Shown: positions 62,534 to 64,000 of the stretch, piece after piece
Position numbering within the stretch: the stretch's first letter is position 1
Layout of the letters: each line of letters opens with the position of its first letter
Assembly: GCA_052115395.1 (NCBI GenBank)
Contig: JBFRGO010000001.1
Direction: 5' to 3' (one strand)
DNA from: Noviluteimonas sp052115395
GTDB lineage: Bacteria; Pseudomonadota; Gammaproteobacteria; Xanthomonadales; Xanthomonadaceae
Length of the DNA: 64,000 nucleotides
The notes under the pieces: model-generated
What the model saw: only the letters and a program-made list of their open reading frames with translations
What the model was told of the DNA's origin: nothing
Database searches by the model: none
Translations under genes and position numbers: made by a program

Positions 62534-64000
62534 TCATGGAGTGAAATCCAGGGTGATGCTCGTGATGTACGCATGCGCCTTTACCGTATAAGACATATCA
62601 TCTCTCGACCATGTCGCTTCGAGCGTCCAGGTTCCATTCGCAGGCACTGCAGAAGCATTGATTGTCGTGATATCGGTAGAGCCGTAAATCGGGCAAGTGA
62701 TGGGGAAGCGCGTACCGTTCGGCGCGATCAATGTGCAAATCGGCCGGTAGTATTGCCAAAACACATTCATGTAGTACGGCGAGCGCGATACGCCTACTTT
62801 CAGATTGGCGGTCGCATTTCCGGTACGGTTTGAAATGCTGATCGGAATATAGGTTGGCGTCGCGTCCCTACCGCCATTGACGGCCCAACTGCCGGACACG
62901 CGATAATTGATCTGATTGCTGGAGAAGAACGTCTCGGTGGTACCCACGCCGCCCCTGGAATCTCGCGGAGTCACCGAGAAACCGAGGTGTTTGCCCTCAT
63001 ACGCCGCCGGCACGACATACGTCTTCGCGGTTGCACTGGGGATCGTGACCTTGTTGCTCGACCCGGTTGCGTTGTCTGCGACAAACCACTGGTAGGTATG
63101 CGTGCCATGACTGTCGTTGTCGGCATCCGTATAAGTCCAGATGGCCTCGACGGTCTGATCCTTGGCGAGTTCGCCGGAGATGCTGAGTTGTGTCGCGGTG
63201 GGCGCTGCGTTCGCCGGCGCGATGGCACCGCTGCGGCTGGTCTGCCACATGCCCGCCGGGCTTGTCGGACGCAAACGCTCCTTCGGGACGCCGGTCAGCG
63301 TTGCCGCCTTTTCGACACTGAACCAGACCGTGCGATTGGCGCCGACGTCTTCGGCGCGCAGCGTGAGCGAGCGGCTGTTGGCGCCTGGCACGACAGTCGG
63401 CGCACCCGTCGTTGCGTTGCTGACCAACCACTGGTACTGCATGTTGGCTTCGTCGATCTGATCGTTTTCGGCATCGACCAGGTTGAAGGTCGCATTGATG
63501 ACGCCGCCCTCCTTCCACTCGCCGCTGATCGCCACGTTTTCGATGTTCGGTGCCGTGCCCGGCACCGCGATTGCAGTGACCTTTGTGACCGCGTTGCCCG
63601 TGTTTGGCGTGCCCGTCGCACTGACCGGCGTCACGCGCACCATCAGGAACTTCGCCTGGTCGGCTGTTGCAACGCTATACGTCGCGCTCGTGGCGGTCGT
63701 GATTGCGACCGGATTGTCGCCCGCAGCATTGTCGACCTGGAACCATGCGTACAAGTGCGTGCCTTGCGCGTCGCCATCGAGGTCGTTGAAGCCCTGCGGC
63801 ACGGCGGTCAAGGTCTGGCCCACGGCGACGGCGCCGTTGATCAGCGGCTGCGTCATCGTCGGCGCGCGGCCTTCGATCACACCCTGGCGCGCAGCCTGCC
63901 ATTGGCCTTCCGGACTGGTCGGACGCAGGCGTTCCTTCGGCACGCCGGTCAGCGTGGCGGCCTTCTCGACAGTGAACCACACGCGGCGGTTGCTGCCGAC
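62534..64000 (-). CDS. Second large Ig-repeat exoprotein (partial, ZirU-like)
   Basis: The frame stays open to the window edge, so the N-terminus is missing; 488 residues are visible. The first residues (SNRRVWF) fall inside a type II Ig-like module. Then follow VGQTLTAVPQGFNDLDGDAQ (type I), GTAPNIENVAISGEW and MQYQWLVSN (type II), QTVEAIWTYTDADNDSHGTH (type I-like), and a C-terminal jelly-roll-like domain with CTLIAPNGTRFPITCPIYGS ending TLDFTP. It is a paralogue of the ZirU-like protein at 56490-59195 and shares long near-identical DNA stretches with it. It likely belongs to the same secretion locus. Confidence 0.78.
   Translation of the reverse strand, partial: VGSNRRVWFTVEKAATLTGVPKERLRPTSPEGQWQAARQGVIEGRAPTMTQPLINGAVAVGQTLTAVPQGFNDLDGDAQGTHLYAWFQVDNAAGDNPVAITTATSATYSVATADQAKFLMVRVTPVSATGTPNTGNAVTKVTAIAVPGTAPNIENVAISGEWKEGGVINATFNLVDAENDQIDEANMQYQWLVSNATTGAPTVVPGANSRSLTLRAEDVGANRTVWFSVEKAATLTGVPKERLRPTSPAGMWQTSRSGAIAPANAAPTATQLSISGELAKDQTVEAIWTYTDADNDSHGTHTYQWFVADNATGSSNKVTIPSATAKTYVVPAAYEGKHLGFSVTPRDSRGGVGTTETFFSSNQINYRVSGSWAVNGGRDATPTYIPISISNRTGNATANLKVGVSRSPYYMNVFWQYYRPICTLIAPNGTRFPITCPIYGSTDITTINASAVPANGTWTLEATWSRDDMSYTVKAHAYITSITLDFTP

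Overview
The window is GC-rich, densely packed chromosomal DNA from a gammaproteobacterium, most likely a Lysobacter-like member of the Xanthomonadaceae. This rests on gene order (ybgC-tolQRAB-pal-cpoB-queE-queC-tRNA-Lys; yebC-ruvC-ruvA-kup...ruvB; gap...pgk...pyk...fba), on recalled similarity of RuvB and Pgk to Xanthomonas proteins, and on a small protein resembling the Xanthomonas XAC0095 family. Start and stop codons often overlap (ATGA or GTGA), so most genes sit in tight operons. Because GC content is high, many long open frames lie antisense to real genes; they are not annotated.

Layout. 1-2.4 kb: end of a histidine operon (hisH partial, hisA, hisF, hisIE). 2.4-5 kb: a large secreted NHL-repeat/FG-GAP protein. 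5.2-12.1 kb: tRNA-Lys, queC, queE and the Tol-Pal envelope operon. 12.1-20.3 kb: Holliday-junction genes ruvB, ruvA and ruvC, with kup, a glycosyltransferase, a Gfo/Idh-type protein and a small secreted repeat protein between ruvB and ruvA. 20.3-30 kb: housekeeping genes (hydrolase, acetyltransferase, aspS, diguanylate cyclase, FmdB, ABC-F, clpB, plsC). 30-37 kb: pgeF, rluD, bamD, nadE, topoisomerase IB, a small XAC0095-like gene and a SpoU methyltransferase, with three copies of an intergenic repeat and an AT-rich hairpin. 37-44.6 kb: RND efflux pump, cysK, a membrane protein, a macro-domain protein and a DUF6498-like protein. 44.6-52.5 kb: glycolytic genes fba, pyk, pgk and gap, interleaved with a TonB-C-like protein, an acetyltransferase and a second diguanylate cyclase. 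52.6-56.5 kb: S1/P1 nuclease, a persulfide-dioxygenase-like protein and modABC.

56.5-64 kb is the accessory region of most interest. An intimin/invasin-type inverse autotransporter (ZirT-like) is followed by a small two-domain exoprotein (ZirS-like) and a 901-residue Ig-like repeat exoprotein (ZirU-like). A second large Ig-repeat exoprotein, cut by the window edge, lies upstream. The order matches the zirT-zirS-zirU secretion locus known from enteric bacteria. The translocator and small exoprotein share a C-terminal module, the exoproteins share N- or C-terminal modules, two genes carry a duplicated 5' leader, and a gap holds a remnant of another exoprotein. I read this as an expanding inverse-autotransporter secretion locus in a xanthomonad.
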